The position numbers were made by a program, and so were the translations under genes. Positions 5,925 through 6,560 of a DNA stretch of 6,560 bases are shown piece after piece. Source of the stretch: DAOTVD01 sp034437075 (lineage in GTDB: Bacteria > Chloroflexota > Anaerolineae > Aggregatilineales > J027); the NCBI GenBank assembly GCA_034437075.1, contig DAOTVD010000290.1, positions 1-6,560 on the forward strand, in the 5' to 3' direction. The first letter of the stretch is position 1. The number at the start of each line of letters is the position of its first letter. The notes under the pieces were generated by a model. The model saw only the letters and a list, made by a program, of their open reading frames with translations, was not told the origin of the DNA and did no database searches.

Positions 5925-6560
5925 CGCTTGGTCGCATGGGGTATCTGCCGCTGGCGAGGGCTGGGTATATGCGACGTGCTCGGGCTGGGTGAGACATCGC
6001 TAGATGACTGAACCGGGCCAGAGGCCCCCAAGGGCACCAAAATGCTGATTTTGGTGCCGCTGCCTTCTTCGCTGGCGATATGCAACTTGCCCTGCACCAT
6101 CTCGGAGCGTTCGCGCATATTGACCATGCCCAGGCTGCCGCGTTTGTCGTAGCCGCCTTCCACCGCGAGTTGGTCAAAACCCACCCCATCATCTTCAACT
6201 TCGGTCACCAGATAGGTCTCTTGCTGGAACAAGCGCACCCATACATGTTGGCATTGGGCATGTTTGCGCGCGTTGTTCACGGCTTCTTCGATAATGTAAA
6301 AAATGACGCCCTGGGTGTGGGTATCCAGCAGGCGGTCGATGCCGGGCTGAGGTTCCAAGACAACTTGCAACTGGTGGGTATCTTGCATTTTCTCGGCGAG
6401 TTGCTCCAAAGCGGGCAGCAAACCTTGCGTTTCTAGGATGAGCGGACGCAGGGTAAACAACATATGCCGGATTTCTTTCGTCGTGCGCCGCGCCAGGTCT
6501 TCGACCTTGCCCAATTCACCAAACGCTTGTTCGTTCGTTTCGCTCACCAAGCGCCGAATA
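5909..6560 (-). CDS. Sensor histidine kinase, HisKA_3/HATPase_c class, N-terminus beyond the window
   Basis: The catalytic half of a two-component kinase that would phosphorylate a LuxR/NarL-type response regulator. The frame stays open to the right edge, so the sensor region and the phospho-accepting His are outside. TTG at 6550 is only an internal codon; residues below count from it. The end of the dimerisation domain is RRTTKEIRHMLFTLRPL (21-37), typical of HisKA_3. The ATPase domain follows: N-box IEEAVNNARKHA (87-98), G1 box EDDGVGFD (119-126), G2 box RGSLGMVNMRERS (137-149) and final strand GSGTKISILVPL (163-174). All key ATP-binding residues are present. About 39 Ser/Pro-rich residues follow the domain, which is unusual, since these kinases normally end at this point. 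An 11-bp perfect inverted repeat covers the codons of the final strand. No response regulator lies downstream; it may be upstream of the kinase. Confidence 0.9.
   Translation of the reverse strand, partial: IRRLVSETNEQAFGELGKVEDLARRTTKEIRHMLFTLRPLILETQGLLPALEQLAEKMQDTHQLQVVLEPQPGIDRLLDTHTQGVIFYIIEEAVNNARKHAQCQHVWVRLFQQETYLVTEVEDDGVGFDQLAVEGGYDKRGSLGMVNMRERSEMVQGKLHIASEEGSGTKISILVPLGASGPVQSSSDVSPSPSTSHIPSPRQRQIPHATKRSPST
6015..6027. repeat. Small GC-rich inverted repeat in the kinase 3' region
   Basis: GGGCC-AGA-GGCCC is a perfect 5-bp stem with a 3-base loop. It lies 5 bases from the larger inverted repeat at 6033-6058, so the kinase transcript could form two hairpins in tandem. Confidence 0.4.
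6033..6058. repeat. 11-bp perfect inverted repeat inside the histidine kinase gene
   Basis: GGCACCAAAAT (6033-6043) and ATTTTGGTGCC (6048-6058) are perfect reverse complements around a 4-base loop. This is the longest perfect hairpin seen in the window. It encodes the conserved GTKISILVP strand at the end of the ATPase domain. No T-tract follows on either strand, so it is not an intrinsic terminator. Confidence 0.7.

Noticed and set aside
5821..6198. Minus-strand open frame ending just before the sqdB start
   Set aside because: It overlaps the kinase ATPase domain in another frame and has no recognisable motif or good start. Its 3' end simply covers the sqdB leader.

Overview
The window reads as chromosomal DNA from a moderately GC-rich bacterium, most likely a member of the Chloroflexota (Anaerolineae-like). 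This rests on gene style, not on a marker gene. The clues are an exported TolB-like propeller, a lipoprotein with a long Thr/Pro-rich stalk of the TPT type, an APH-fold protein of a subfamily I associate with this phylum, and a UDP-sulfoquinovose synthase. No rRNA, tRNA, CRISPR array, transposase or phage gene was seen, so this looks like ordinary chromosome.

Plus strand, 1-4590, five genes in one direction. The 3' part of an acetyl-CoA acetyltransferase (thiolase) is coupled by a TAATG stop/start overlap to a secreted beta-propeller protein. After a 71-base gap holding a candidate promoter and two small palindromes comes a lipoprotein with a disordered stalk and an unrecognised C-terminal domain. 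Four bases later begins a PlsC-type acyltransferase. Its last codons overlap an APH/choline-kinase-fold protein that starts at TTG and has lost its catalytic residues (a likely pseudokinase).

Minus strand, 4597-6560, two genes in the opposite direction. A histidine kinase of the HisKA_3/HATPase_c (NarL/LiaS-like) class enters from the right edge. It is followed after 87 bases by sqdB, the UDP-sulfoquinovose synthase of sulfolipid (SQDG) biosynthesis, which has a strong ribosome binding site and a plausible promoter of its own. sqdB ends 6 bases from the end of the pseudokinase gene, so the two transcription units converge with no visible terminator.

The common thread is the cell envelope: an acyltransferase that could acylate a glycerolipid precursor, a sulfolipid head-group enzyme, two exported proteins and a sensor kinase. 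The glycosyltransferase that would complete SQDG synthesis (SqdX/SqdD) and the kinase's response regulator are not in the window. The most unusual item is the APH-fold protein with substituted catalytic residues, coupled to plsC. Second is a perfect 11-bp inverted repeat inside the histidine kinase gene.
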